Source: Rhodobacteraceae bacterium UBA1957
Lineage (GTDB): Bacteria; Pseudomonadota; Alphaproteobacteria; Rhodobacterales; Rhodobacteraceae
Assembly (NCBI GenBank): GCA_002336405.1
Contig: DDEJ01000147.1
Coordinates: forward strand, 15,414 to 21,464
DNA: 6,051 bases
Reading direction: 5' to 3'
In this document: positions 1-6,051 of the stretch, one piece after another
Layout of the letters: each line of letters starts with the position of its first letter
Position numbering within the stretch: the stretch's first letter is position 1
The notes under the pieces: model-generated
The model's database searches: none
The model's input: the letters and a program-made list of their open reading frames with translations, nothing else
Told to the model about the DNA's origin: nothing
Program-made: the position numbers and the translations under genes

Positions 1-1887
1 GTGCACATCGGGCCAGCCGCCGCCAATCAGTCTTATATCGTGATCGACAATGTCATGCGCGCGGTAACACAAAGTGGCGCCCAAGCGGTACACCCCGGGT
101 ACGGGTTTCTGTCTGAGAACAGCAAATTTGCCCAAGCACTTGAACAGGCTGGTGTCGCCTTTGTCGGACCACCTGTGCGGGCGATCGAGTCTATGGGTGA
201 CAAGATTACGAGCAAAAAGATTGCTCAAGAGGCGGGGGTCAGCACCGTACCCGGTTATATGGGCTTGATTGCGGATGCCGAAGACGCGGTTAAGATTTCT
301 AATCAGGTTGGTTACCCTGTGATGATCAAAGCCAGCGCGGGGGGCGGCGGCAAAGGCATGCGCATTGCCTGGAACGATGCCGAAGCCCGCGAAGGCTTTC
401 AAAGCTCGAAAAACGAGGCGGTCAAAAGTTTTGGTGATGGCCGGATTTTTATCGAGAAGTTTATCACCCAACCACGTCATATTGAAATTCAGGTCCTGGC
501 GGATGCGCATGGCAATTGCTTGTATCTGGGCGAGCGTGAATGTTCGATCCAGCGCCGGAACCAGAAGGTGGTTGAAGAGGCGCCGTCGCCATTTATTGAT
601 GCGGCCACCCGCAAAGCAATGGGTGAACAGGCCTGCGCGCTGGCGATGGCGGTGGGCTATACCAGCGCTGGCACGGTTGAGTTTATTGTGGATGGTGCCC
701 GTAATTTTTATTTTCTGGAAATGAACACTCGATTGCAAGTCGAGCATCCTGTGACTGAATTGATCACCGGAATTGATCTGGTGGAACAAATGCTGCGGGT
801 TGCCAATAATGAACCGCTCAGCATTACCCAAGCCGATGTAAAGCTTAATGGCTGGGCGATTGAGAACCGGCTTTACGCCGAGGATCCTTACCGGGGATTT
901 TTGCCCTCAATCGGGCGTTTGACACGCTACCGCCCGCCGATTGAAATTGCCACGGATACCCATGTGATCCGCAATGATACCGGTGTATTCGAGGGCGGCG
1001 AAATTACTATGTATTACGACCCGATGATCGCAAAACTTTGCACATGGGCCCCGACGCGTGATGGTGCAATTGAACATATGCGCGATGCATTAGACCGGTT
1101 TGAAGTCGAGGGTATTGGCCATAATCTGCCATTTTTATCTGCAGTTATGGATCATCCGAAATTTGTGTCCGGTGATATGACAACGGCCTTTATTGAAGAG
1201 GAATATCCCGACGGGTTTAACGGTGTGAGCCTGCCTGAGGCCGACCTGCGGCGCATTGCTGTGTGTTGTGCGGCGATGCACCGGGTTTCTGAGGTTCGGC
1301 GCACGCGGGTATCAGGGCGGATGGACAATCACGAACGCAAAGTTGGCGTGGATTGGGTTGTGACGCTCCAGGGCGCCAACTGGCCAGTCCAAATTGAGGC
1401 AGATCATGCCGGTTCGACGGTACGCTTTGAAGATGGCGCGACGTATCGGGTCAGCGGGGATTGGACGCCTGGGGATGTCTTGGCCGTTATGCAGGTGGAT
1501 GAAACGCCCCTGATCTTTAAGGTGGCAGAGACAACCAGCGGCTTTCGGGTTCGGTCACGTGGTGCCGATTTCATTGTGCGTTTGCGCACACCGCGTCAGG
1601 CTGAATTGGCTCTGCTGATGCCAGAAAAACTGGCCCCTGATACCTCTAATATGCTTTTGTGCCCAATGCCCGGCTTGATCGTCAAAATAGACGTTAAAGT
1701 GGGCGACGAAGTGCAGGACGGTCAAAGCCTATGTACTGTCGAAGCCATGAAAATGGAAAATATTCTGCGGTCAGAAAAGAGAGTTTTTGTGACCAAGATT
1801 AACGCGGCCCCCGGTGATAATCTGGCTGTTGATGACGTAATTATGGAATTTGGCGAGAGTTGCGAGCCGGTCGCTGAAGCGCGGTAA
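1..1887 (+). CDS. pccA: Propionyl-CoA carboxylase alpha subunit (biotin carboxylase + BCCP), 5'-truncated by window edge
   Basis: ATP-dependent carboxylation of enzyme-bound biotin, then transfer with PccB to propionyl-CoA to give methylmalonyl-CoA; a cytosolic alpha6beta6 enzyme in this family. The 628 visible residues start inside the biotin carboxylase N-domain (VHIGP, then QAVHPGYGFLSEN). The ATP-grasp glycine loop KASAGGGGKGM is at residues 110-120, the ERECSIQRRNQK motif at about 178-189 and the catalytic segment EMNTRLQVEHPVTE at 240-253. The biotin carboxylase C-domain reaches about residue 395, followed by the BT linker domain and a C-terminal BCCP domain with EAMKMEN, whose biotinylated lysine is residue 584 here. 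By recalled homologues about 48 N-terminal residues (MFDKILIANRGE-type start) are missing, so the GTG at base 1 is an internal valine codon. The tail runs about 14 residues past the usual MEF end (GESCEPVAEAR). The substrate is assigned from close resemblance to roseobacter PccA; related acyl-CoA carboxylases share these motifs, but the adjacent mutase supports the call. Confidence 0.95.
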   Translation: MHIGPAAANQSYIVIDNVMRAVTQSGAQAVHPGYGFLSENSKFAQALEQAGVAFVGPPVRAIESMGDKITSKKIAQEAGVSTVPGYMGLIADAEDAVKISNQVGYPVMIKASAGGGGKGMRIAWNDAEAREGFQSSKNEAVKSFGDGRIFIEKFITQPRHIEIQVLADAHGNCLYLGERECSIQRRNQKVVEEAPSPFIDAATRKAMGEQACALAMAVGYTSAGTVEFIVDGARNFYFLEMNTRLQVEHPVTELITGIDLVEQMLRVANNEPLSITQADVKLNGWAIENRLYAEDPYRGFLPSIGRLTRYRPPIEIATDTHVIRNDTGVFEGGEITMYYDPMIAKLCTWAPTRDGAIEHMRDALDRFEVEGIGHNLPFLSAVMDHPKFVSGDMTTAFIEEEYPDGFNGVSLPEADLRRIAVCCAAMHRVSEVRRTRVSGRMDNHERKVGVDWVVTLQGANWPVQIEADHAGSTVRFEDGATYRVSGDWTPGDVLAVMQVDETPLIFKVAETTSGFRVRSRGADFIVRLRTPRQAELALLMPEKLAPDTSNMLLCPMPGLIVKIDVKVGDEVQDGQSLCTVEAMKMENILRSEKRVFVTKINAAPGDNLAVDDVIMEFGESCEPVAEAR

Positions 1888-1934
1888 GGCTTTAGTGCTG
1901 TTGGCCGTGTGGGTTGTACCGCTTGGGGCTGGCG

Positions 1935-2372
1935 TCAGCCACCCGTCCGTATTTCCTGCCGTCGCATCGGCATTTTATCGATAACGCGGGAAATTTCGCG
2001 CACAGACCACGGCGATGGCTTGCGCAGCTTGATGCCGCCGTCCTTGCCGATCAGAACCAGCATGAACCCACGGGGTCTTAACGCTTGCCGTAAATCCGTC
2101 TGTTGTGATGGGTCTGTGTCGGTTATCACCACCACGTCGCGTTCTTTCAAGTCAGGCAGTCGCTCCTCAAGTAGTCGCAGTTGCTCCAAGAAACGTGGGT
2201 CGTCCGGACTGTCTGCCAAAACCACGATTGGGCGGTTGACCCATAGGAAATCGTCGAGATTGATCTCGGCACCCTTTAAGATAATCGCGTCGTCGTTGAC
2301 CTCGGTCTCGTTGGCAAAGCTTGCTGTAGCCGCAAGTAGAATCGCAAAAACACTCTGTGCAAAATATTTCAT
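1935..2372 (-). CDS. Secreted DUF4174 domain protein, function unknown
   Basis: A 145-residue protein with a likely Sec signal peptide: MKYF, hydrophobic core about residues 8-17, and probable cleavage after SFA (residue 20), so it is probably periplasmic. The mature part matches the DUF4174 pattern as I remember it: a DFLWVNRPIVVLA strand (41-53), DDPRFLEQLRLLEE helix (57-70), ERDVVVITD (77-85), GFMLVLIGKDGGIKLR (102-117) and the C-terminal IDKMPMRRQEIR (131-142). The family is thought to have a thioredoxin-like fold, but this protein has no cysteine, so a disulfide redox role is unlikely. An ATG seven codons upstream (2393) is in frame, but the ATG at 2372 has a GGAGG five bases before it and gives a clean signal peptide, so it is preferred. 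It converges on pccA (47 bp gap) and diverges from scpA. The position inside a propionyl-CoA locus is suggestive only. Confidence 0.87.
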   Translation of the reverse strand: MKYFAQSVFAILLAATASFANETEVNDDAIILKGAEINLDDFLWVNRPIVVLADSPDDPRFLEQLRLLEERLPDLKERDVVVITDTDPSQQTDLRQALRPRGFMLVLIGKDGGIKLRKPSPWSVREISRVIDKMPMRRQEIRTGG

Positions 2373-2377
2373 ATTCG

Positions 2378-2382
2378 CCTCC
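2378..2382 (-). promoter_or_regulatory. Ribosome binding site deciding the DUF4174 start
   Basis: GGAGG on the minus strand, with a 5-nt spacer to the ATG at 2372. It lies downstream of the alternative ATG at 2393, so it can serve only the shorter start. Confidence 0.8.
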
Positions 2383-2391
2383 ATTACCCTC

Positions 2392-2420
2392 AATATAGTC
2401 TTTGCGCGTCTGTTTGCGAA
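2392..2420 (-). promoter_or_regulatory. Candidate sigma70 promoter for DUF4174
   Basis: Minus strand TTCGCA (2415-2420; 4/6 to TTGACA), exactly 17-bp spacer, then TATATT (2392-2397; 5/6 to TATAAT). It would give a short leader of roughly 12 nt that still contains the GGAGG. The -35 hexamer and spacer coincide with the TTTGC pair, so a bound regulator could block or control it. Confidence 0.4.
2401..2420 (+). promoter_or_regulatory. Paired TTTGC site resembling a PccR/ScfR-type operator
   Basis: TTTGCGCG, four bases (TCTG), then TTTGCGAA. As I recall, PccR of Rhodobacter sphaeroides, the short-chain fatty acyl-CoA regulator of pccB, acts through TTTGCAAA-N4-TTTGCAAA. The two units here match 5/8 and 7/8 with the same 4-bp spacing. 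The site lies 345 bp upstream of the scpA start and over the DUF4174 promoter candidate. The first unit is weak, so this is a candidate only. Confidence 0.35.
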
Positions 2421-2438
2421 GGCGCTGCGGCACTGTTC

Positions 2439-2455
2439 TTGAAAATATTTCTCAA
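2439..2455. repeat. AT-rich imperfect palindrome
   Basis: TTGA, the perfect core AAATATTT (2443-2450), one unpaired base, then TCAA. It lies just upstream of the DUF4174 promoter candidate on the minus strand and could be a protein-binding site; no known consensus is recognised. Confidence 0.35.
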
Positions 2456-2478
2456 CCTTTAAGAGAAGCGGTTAAAGG
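2456..2478. repeat. Perfect 7-bp inverted repeat with 9-bp spacer
   Basis: CCTTTAA, nine bases, TTAAAGG. Arm centres are 16 bp apart, about one and a half helical turns. It directly abuts the palindrome at 2439-2455. It could be an operator for either divergent gene; there is no T-run, so it does not look like a terminator. Confidence 0.4.
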
Positions 2479-2590
2479 GGTGAACAAACGTGTGGAAAAT
2501 TATTTAGATAGGTGGATGATCCGTGGTTGTGGCCTGTGATTTTTACCCGGAATTTTGACCCGCACTTGTCGTGAGCGCAAAACCCGTCTT

Positions 2591-2617
2591 AGCAGTGCTA
2601 ATTGCAGCGCACTGGCT
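2591..2617 (+). repeat. Stem-loop in the scpA upstream region
   Basis: AGCAGTGC pairs with GCACTGGCT if one G bulges, leaving a 10-nt loop. The inner six pairs, CAGTGC (2593-2598) and GCACTG (2609-2614), are perfect. Only short, interrupted T-tracts follow, so a terminator is doubtful; a leader structure or a binding site is possible. Confidence 0.35.
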
Positions 2618-2750
2618 GTCGTTTAATCTTCTTTGATGAGGCAAAAGCCTTGGGTCGCCGTAGGTCTTTCACCCTGTGACGTGACGGTATACAAAGCGGT
2701 GCTTGGCGCGCACGCTGTGTGGCGTTAGAAGGGCTCTAAGGCGATGGAAT

Positions 2751-2756
2751 AAAGGA
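2751..2756 (+). promoter_or_regulatory. Ribosome binding site of scpA
   Basis: AAAGGA ends 8 nt before the ATG at 2765, which supports that start. Confidence 0.7.
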
Positions 2757-2764
2757 ATATCACA

Positions 2765-4894
2765 ATGGGCGACAAAACCTCCGACTGGGCTAAGCTGGCT
2801 GAAAAAGAACTGCGTGGCCGACCGTTGAGTGATCTGACATGGAACACGCTTGAAGGCATCGATGTTCAACCGCTTTATACTGCTGAGGATATTGTGGGGC
2901 TTGATCATTTGGATGGCATCCCAGGGCAGGCGCCTTTCACCCGTGGTGTCAAAGCGACAATGTATGCCGGCCGCCCATGGACTATTCGCCAATATGCAGG
3001 CTTTTCAACTGCTGAAGAATCCAATGCCTTCTACCGTCGTGGTTTGGCGGCAGGACAGCAGGGGGTGTCCGTAGCCTTTGACCTGGCAACGCACCGTGGC
3101 TATGACAGTGACCATCCAAGGGTTGAGGGTGATGTTGGTAAAGCCGGCGTGGCGATTGACAGCGTTGAGGATATGAAAATTCTTTTTGACGGTATTCCGC
3201 TGGATAAGGTCAGCGTCTCAATGACGATGAACGGGGCGGTTATTCCTATTTTGGCAAGTTTTATTGTCGCGGGCGAAGAGCAGGGGCATGACCGTGCGGT
3301 GCTGTCGGGCACTATTCAGAACGACATTTTGAAAGAATTCATGGTGCGCAACACCTATGTTTATCCGCCCGAACCCTCGATGCGAATAATAGCGGATATT
3401 ATTGAATATACCAGCAGCGATATGCCAAAGTTTAATTCGATCTCGATTTCGGGCTATCACATGCAAGAGGCTGGAGCCAATTTGGTGCAGGAACTGGCCT
3501 ATACTCTGGCGGATGGAAAAGAATACGTCAAAACCGCGATGGCGCGGGGCATGGATGTCGATACATTCGCCGGACGTCTTTCATTCTTTTTTGCCATTGG
3601 CACAAATTTCTTTATGGAGGCCGCAAAACTGCGCGCCGCCCGTCTACTGTGGCACCGGATCATGACCGAACTGGGTGCAAAAAATGACCGCTCGAAAATG
3701 CTGCGGACCCATTGTCAGACCTCTGGCGTCAGCTTGGCAGAACAAGACCCCTATAATAACGTGATACGCACCGCTTATGAGGCCATGAGCGCAGTGTTGG
3801 GGGGGACCCAGTCGCTGCATACCAATGCGCTGGATGAAGCGATTGCCCTACCGACAGATTTCAGCGCGCGAATTGCGCGCAATACTCAATTGATTTTACA
3901 AGAAGAAACTGGAGTGACCAATGTGGTCGATCCACTTGCCGGTTCATATTATGTCGAAAAGCTTACCGCGGATCTGGCGGATGAAGCTTGGAAATTGATC
4001 AGTGAAGTTGACGAGTTGGGCGGCATGACCAAAGCGGTCGCCAGCGGCATGCCGAAACTGCGGATAGAAGAAACTGCGGCGATGCGTCAAGCTAACATTG
4101 ACCGTGGCAAGCAAGTTATTGTTGGTGTTAATAAATACCGCCTTGAGCAAGAAGATAAGATTGATATCCTGAGCATTGATAACAACGCCGTTCGTCAGGC
4201 GCAGGTGACCCGGCTTGCCAGCATTCGACACCACCGCGACCCGGGGGCGTGTGAGGCGGCTTTGGTTGAAGTTGAAAGACGTGCCCGCGAGGGTGGCAAC
4301 CTTCTGGGAGCTGCGGTTGAGGCGGCGCGCGCACGCGCCAGTGTCGGCGAAATCAGCACGGCCATGGAAAACGTCTTTGGCCGCCACCGCGCCGAGGTTA
4401 AAACCCTAGCAGGCGTCTATGGTGCCGCCTATGAGGGGGATGAGGGATTTGCCATGATCCAGAAATCAGTTGAGGCCTTCGCCGAAGAAGAGGGCCGGCG
4501 TCCACGGATGCTGGTGGTGAAAATGGGTCAGGACGGACATGACCGCGGCGCCAAGGTAATTGCAACGGCCTTTGCCGATATTGGCTTTGATGTAGATGTT
4601 GGTCCGCTGTTTCAAACCCCCGAAGAGGCGGCGCAGGATGCCGTTGATAATGATGTGCATGTGATCGGGATCTCGTCGCAGGCGGCGGGTCACAAAACGC
4701 TTGCTCCAAAATTGATCGAGGCGCTTAAGGCAAAAGATGCTGGCGACATTCTGGTGATTTGTGGTGGTGTGATTCCGCAGCAAGATTATGCCTTTCTAAA
4801 AGACGCAGGCGTCAAGGCGATCTTTGGCCCTGGGACAAATATTCCCGACGCGGCCCAAGATATTCTAAAGCTGATCCGCGCCGCGCGCCCCTGA
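2765..4894 (+). CDS. scpA: Methylmalonyl-CoA mutase, single-chain B12-dependent type
   Basis: Interconverts (R)-methylmalonyl-CoA and succinyl-CoA using adenosylcobalamin, the last step of propionyl-CoA assimilation into the TCA cycle; cytosolic. The 709 residues fit the one-polypeptide (homodimer) form, close to E. coli Sbm/ScpA (about 714). The N-terminal TIM-barrel has [17 protein letters not shown] (about 63-79), [48 protein letters not shown] and [10 protein letters not shown]. Aligning by eye to Propionibacterium MutB places the active-site residues Tyr89, Arg207 and His244 at Tyr77, Arg195 and His232, a constant offset of 12. The signature [19 protein letters not shown] is also present. 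The C-terminal B12-binding domain (about 570-705) contains DGHDRG at 590-595, with His592 the lower cobalt ligand, plus [13 protein letters not shown] and [10 protein letters not shown]. The B12 motif rules out inactive small subunits. It is separated from pccA by an opposite-strand gene, so it should have its own promoter. No defect is visible. Confidence 0.97.
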   Translation: MGDKTSDWAKLAEKELRGRPLSDLTWNTLEGIDVQPLYTAEDIVGLDHLDGIPGQAPFTRGVKATMYAGRPWTIRQYAGFSTAEESNAFYRRGLAAGQQGVSVAFDLATHRGYDSDHPRVEGDVGKAGVAIDSVEDMKILFDGIPLDKVSVSMTMNGAVIPILASFIVAGEEQGHDRAVLSGTIQNDILKEFMVRNTYVYPPEPSMRIIADIIEYTSSDMPKFNSISISGYHMQEAGANLVQELAYTLADGKEYVKTAMARGMDVDTFAGRLSFFFAIGTNFFMEAAKLRAARLLWHRIMTELGAKNDRSKMLRTHCQTSGVSLAEQDPYNNVIRTAYEAMSAVLGGTQSLHTNALDEAIALPTDFSARIARNTQLILQEETGVTNVVDPLAGSYYVEKLTADLADEAWKLISEVDELGGMTKAVASGMPKLRIEETAAMRQANIDRGKQVIVGVNKYRLEQEDKIDILSIDNNAVRQAQVTRLASIRHHRDPGACEAALVEVERRAREGGNLLGAAVEAARARASVGEISTAMENVFGRHRAEVKTLAGVYGAAYEGDEGFAMIQKSVEAFAEEEGRRPRMLVVKMGQDGHDRGAKVIATAFADIGFDVDVGPLFQTPEEAAQDAVDNDVHVIGISSQAAGHKTLAPKLIEALKAKDAGDILVICGGVIPQQDYAFLKDAGVKAIFGPGTNIPDAAQDILKLIRAARP

Positions 4895-4898
4895 TACC

Positions 4899-4910
4899 GG
4901 CTGCGCAGCC
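4899..4910. repeat. 12-bp perfect palindrome just after scpA
   Basis: GGCTGCGCAGCC, four bases past the scpA stop. It could fold only as a 4-bp stem with a GCGC loop and has no following T-run, so it is at best a weak transcript-end structure. Confidence 0.3.
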
Positions 4911-4930
4911 CCCATCAGCCGTGTATTACA

Positions 4931-5399
4931 ATGGCGGTGGGGTTTGGGGTGCTCTGGTCTGTGGCTCTGCTTTGGTATGGGGGTGGTGGCGGTCGGGGCT
5001 GTCACGCTTGAGGTCCCGCCCATAACCATGCGTGGCGCGGTTGGCACATGCCGCGGTGCTGGCGGACCGGCGTTTTTTGACCCCATCGCTTGGGATAGCT
5101 CTGATTTTGCGCCGGGCAGGGCGCGCGACATTAATCAGCGGGCTTTAAACAACCTTATCAAGCAGGGCGTGCTGGCGTTTTGTATCTGGCCCGCTGCGGT
5201 GTTTGGGCTTGTGGCGCAGGGGCCGAGGGTCTGTGTGGCATTGGTCTTGAGATTTACGGTGGCACGTTGATGTTTCTGGTTTGGGTATCACCACGCAGCG
5301 ATGCTGCGGGCTTTTGGGTTTGCGGCAAGCTTTTATCAGACGGTGATGGTGTTGTTATGGGTTGCAGTGGTGCAGTTTTTCCGCTTTCTTTCGGTTTAG
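4931..5399 (+). pseudogene. Decayed MAPEG-like membrane protein gene (frameshifts plus in-frame stop)
   Basis: No single frame is open across this stretch, but the three plus-strand frames join into one MAPEG-like protein of about 155 residues. Frame of 4931: MAVGFGVLWSVALLWYG, a first membrane helix. Frame of 4977: MGVVAVGAVTLEVPPITM. Frame of 5029: VARLAHAAVLADRRF. From 5073: FFDPIAWDSSDF, the family-like INQRALNNLIKQ helix start, hydrophobic VLAFCIWPAAVFGLVA, then a TGA at 5268-5270. The same frame continues with FWFGYHHAAMLRAFGFA, ASFYQTVMVLLWVAVVQFF and a TAG at 5397-5399. RALNNLIKQ and FWFGYHHAAMLRAFGFA resemble MAPEG family proteins of Rhodobacterales as I remember them. Two breaks fall at homopolymers, G5 at 4979-4983 and T6 at 5073-5078. 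Indel sequencing errors could explain those, but not the TGA so easily. The switch near 5026-5034 is the least certain. No good ribosome site precedes 4931. Confidence 0.62.
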
Positions 5400-5405
5400 T
5401 GATTT

Positions 5406-5415
5406 AGGGGAGAGG
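5406..5415 (+). promoter_or_regulatory. Ribosome binding site of the VOC gene
   Basis: Purine-rich AGGGGAGAGG ending 4 nt before the ATG at 5420; its AGGGGAG part has a good 7-nt spacing. It supports that start. Confidence 0.75.
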
Positions 5416-5419
5416 CAAC

Positions 5420-6031
5420 ATGCAGTTCGACCATCTGGCGGTATCAGCTTACACATTGGCAGAGGCCAGCGACCACATCGAACAGGCGCTTGGGGTGGCG
5501 TTGCAAGACGGCGGTCAGCACGGGGTCTTTGGCACCCACAACCGGTTGCTGGGGCTGGCTGATGGGCTTTATTTAGAGGCGATTGCCTGCGATCCGTCAA
5601 TGCCCAACCCCGGCAGAGCGCGATGGTTTGATCTTGATCGGTTCTCAGGGGCGCCGCGCCTCACCAACTGGATTTGTCGCTGTGATGATATCGTTGAGAC
5701 GTTGCAGGCCCTGCCAGAGGGGGCGGGTCATCCGGTTGATTTGACCCGCGGTGCGCTGCGCTGGCGGATGGCGGTACCGCAAGATGGCATTCTACCCTTT
5801 CACGGGTCATTCCCGGCGTTGATACAGTGGCAGACCACATCGCATCCGGCACAATCACTGGTTCAACGCGGATGTCGACTAAGGCGGCTGACCATCAGCC
5901 ATCCTGACGCCGCCCTATTGCAAGCGCAGCTTTGCGGCTTTTCCGATCAGCGGGTGGTGTTTGAAACTGCGCCCAAGCCTGGCTTTTCAGCCGCCTTTGA
6001 TACGCCGCACGGAGCCCGCATTCTGGAATGA
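5420..6031 (+). CDS. VOC family glyoxalase-like domain protein (Glyoxalase_3 type), substrate unknown
   Basis: A 203-residue, probably cytosolic protein of the vicinal oxygen chelate superfamily. It opens with MQFDHLAVSAYTLAEAS, where His5 sits at the usual first metal-ligand position. GVFGTHNRLLGL follows at 35-46 and then YLEAIA at 51-56, with Glu53 the likely second ligand. The middle part has the family-typical LRWRMAVPQDGILPFHGSFPALIQW segment split around residues 113-137 and an HP at 142-143. The second half (from about 152, LRRLTISHPDA) reads as a second, shorter VOC-like unit. No signal peptide or membrane helix is seen. At this length and with this motif order it is not methylmalonyl-CoA epimerase (about 135-150 residues), although that enzyme is also a VOC protein and would suit the pathway. 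It follows the MAPEG remnant by 20 bp, and its TGA overlaps a possible next start as ATGA. No function beyond the superfamily is claimed. Confidence 0.85.
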   Translation: MQFDHLAVSAYTLAEASDHIEQALGVALQDGGQHGVFGTHNRLLGLADGLYLEAIACDPSMPNPGRARWFDLDRFSGAPRLTNWICRCDDIVETLQALPEGAGHPVDLTRGALRWRMAVPQDGILPFHGSFPALIQWQTTSHPAQSLVQRGCRLRRLTISHPDAALLQAQLCGFSDQRVVFETAPKPGFSAAFDTPHGARILE

Positions 6032-6051
6032 CCCGGAACGCTGGGTATTCC
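6028..6051 (+). CDS. Possible start of a further gene, truncated by the window edge
   Basis: An ATG overlaps the VOC stop (ATGA), the arrangement typical of translationally coupled genes, and the frame stays open for the eight visible codons (MTRNAGYS). No strong ribosome site precedes it. The GYS after a short polar start recalls some cytochrome b561-like proteins, but eight residues cannot settle identity or even reality. Confidence 0.3.

Larger units (their letters stand above)
2373..2764. other. Divergent intergenic region between DUF4174 and scpA
   Basis: This 392-bp stretch holds no convincing gene. The left part (about 2378-2480) is AT-rich and contains the DUF4174 ribosome site and promoter candidate, a paired TTTGC site and two inverted repeats. 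The middle has a hairpin at 2591-2617. The right end has the scpA ribosome site. I found no strong sigma70 promoter for scpA. The best weak option is TGAACA (2481-2486) with TTAGAT (2504-2509) at 17-bp spacing, only 4/6 and 3/6 matches. If used, it would give scpA a leader of about 250 nt. Confidence 0.6.

Noticed and set aside
1..3. GTG at the first base as a start codon of pccA
   Set aside because: It aligns to an internal valine (AVHIGP region) of PccA; the conserved N-terminal biotin carboxylase segment is missing, so the gene continues to the left.
1888..1934. Bidirectional terminator between convergent pccA and DUF4174
   Set aside because: Only a weak, widely spaced match (AGCGcGGTA with TACCGCT) and no T-run on either strand.
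1909..2442. Long plus-strand open frame opposite DUF4174
   Set aside because: Its protein is serine/arginine-rich with no recognisable domain, and the minus strand carries a signal peptide, a ribosome site and family motifs. It is an antisense shadow.
2636..2728. 30-codon ORF upstream of scpA (starts MRQKPWVAVG)
   Set aside because: No ribosome binding site before the ATG and no recognisable peptide features; a leader peptide cannot be excluded but is not supported.
2421..2764. Cobalamin riboswitch before the B12-dependent mutase
   Set aside because: GCGCACTGG near 2608 only superficially resembles the B12 box GCCACTG; the other conserved boxes and overall architecture are absent.
4899..4910. 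Rho-independent terminator after scpA
   Set aside because: The palindrome can form only a 4-bp stem and is followed by C-rich sequence, not T residues.
5420..6031. Methylmalonyl-CoA epimerase
   Set aside because: Pathway-appropriate and also a VOC protein, but this one is too long and has Glyoxalase_3-like motifs instead.
1..6051. CRISPR array, tRNA/rRNA, insertion sequence or phage features
   Set aside because: No regularly spaced repeats, tRNA-like cloverleaf, transposase motifs or terminal inverted repeats were seen by eye.

Overview
The window looks like a chromosomal piece of an alphaproteobacterium, most likely a marine Rhodobacterales (Roseobacter-type) species. This rests on recalled similarity of PccA and the methylmalonyl-CoA mutase to roseobacter proteins and on gene order; no search was run. 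The theme is propionyl-CoA assimilation by the methylmalonyl-CoA pathway. Propionyl-CoA is carboxylated to (S)-methylmalonyl-CoA by the PccA/PccB carboxylase, epimerised, and then rearranged to succinyl-CoA by the B12-dependent mutase.

Layout. Bases 1-1887 hold pccA, missing roughly the first 48 codons off the left edge. A small secreted DUF4174 protein lies on the minus strand at 1935-2372 and converges on pccA. A 392-bp intergenic region (2373-2764) separates its start from the divergently transcribed mutase gene scpA (2765-4894). This region holds a plausible minus-strand promoter, a paired TTTGC-type site resembling the reported PccR operator, and several inverted repeats. Bases 4895-5419 look empty if only intact genes are considered. 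Reading all three plus-strand frames together instead reveals the remains of a MAPEG-like membrane protein gene (about 4931-5399), broken by frameshifts and an in-frame TGA. A glyoxalase-like VOC protein follows at 5420-6031. Its stop codon overlaps an ATG (ATGA) that may start another gene running off the right edge.

PccA and ScpA act in the same pathway. PccB, the epimerase and the mutase chaperone MeaB are not in this window. DUF4174, the MAPEG remnant and the VOC gene have no demonstrated part in the pathway; their link is position only. Most of the window is ordinary metabolism. The points most worth checking are the decayed MAPEG gene, the PccR-like operator over the DUF4174 promoter, and the close packing of DUF4174 within a propionyl-CoA locus.
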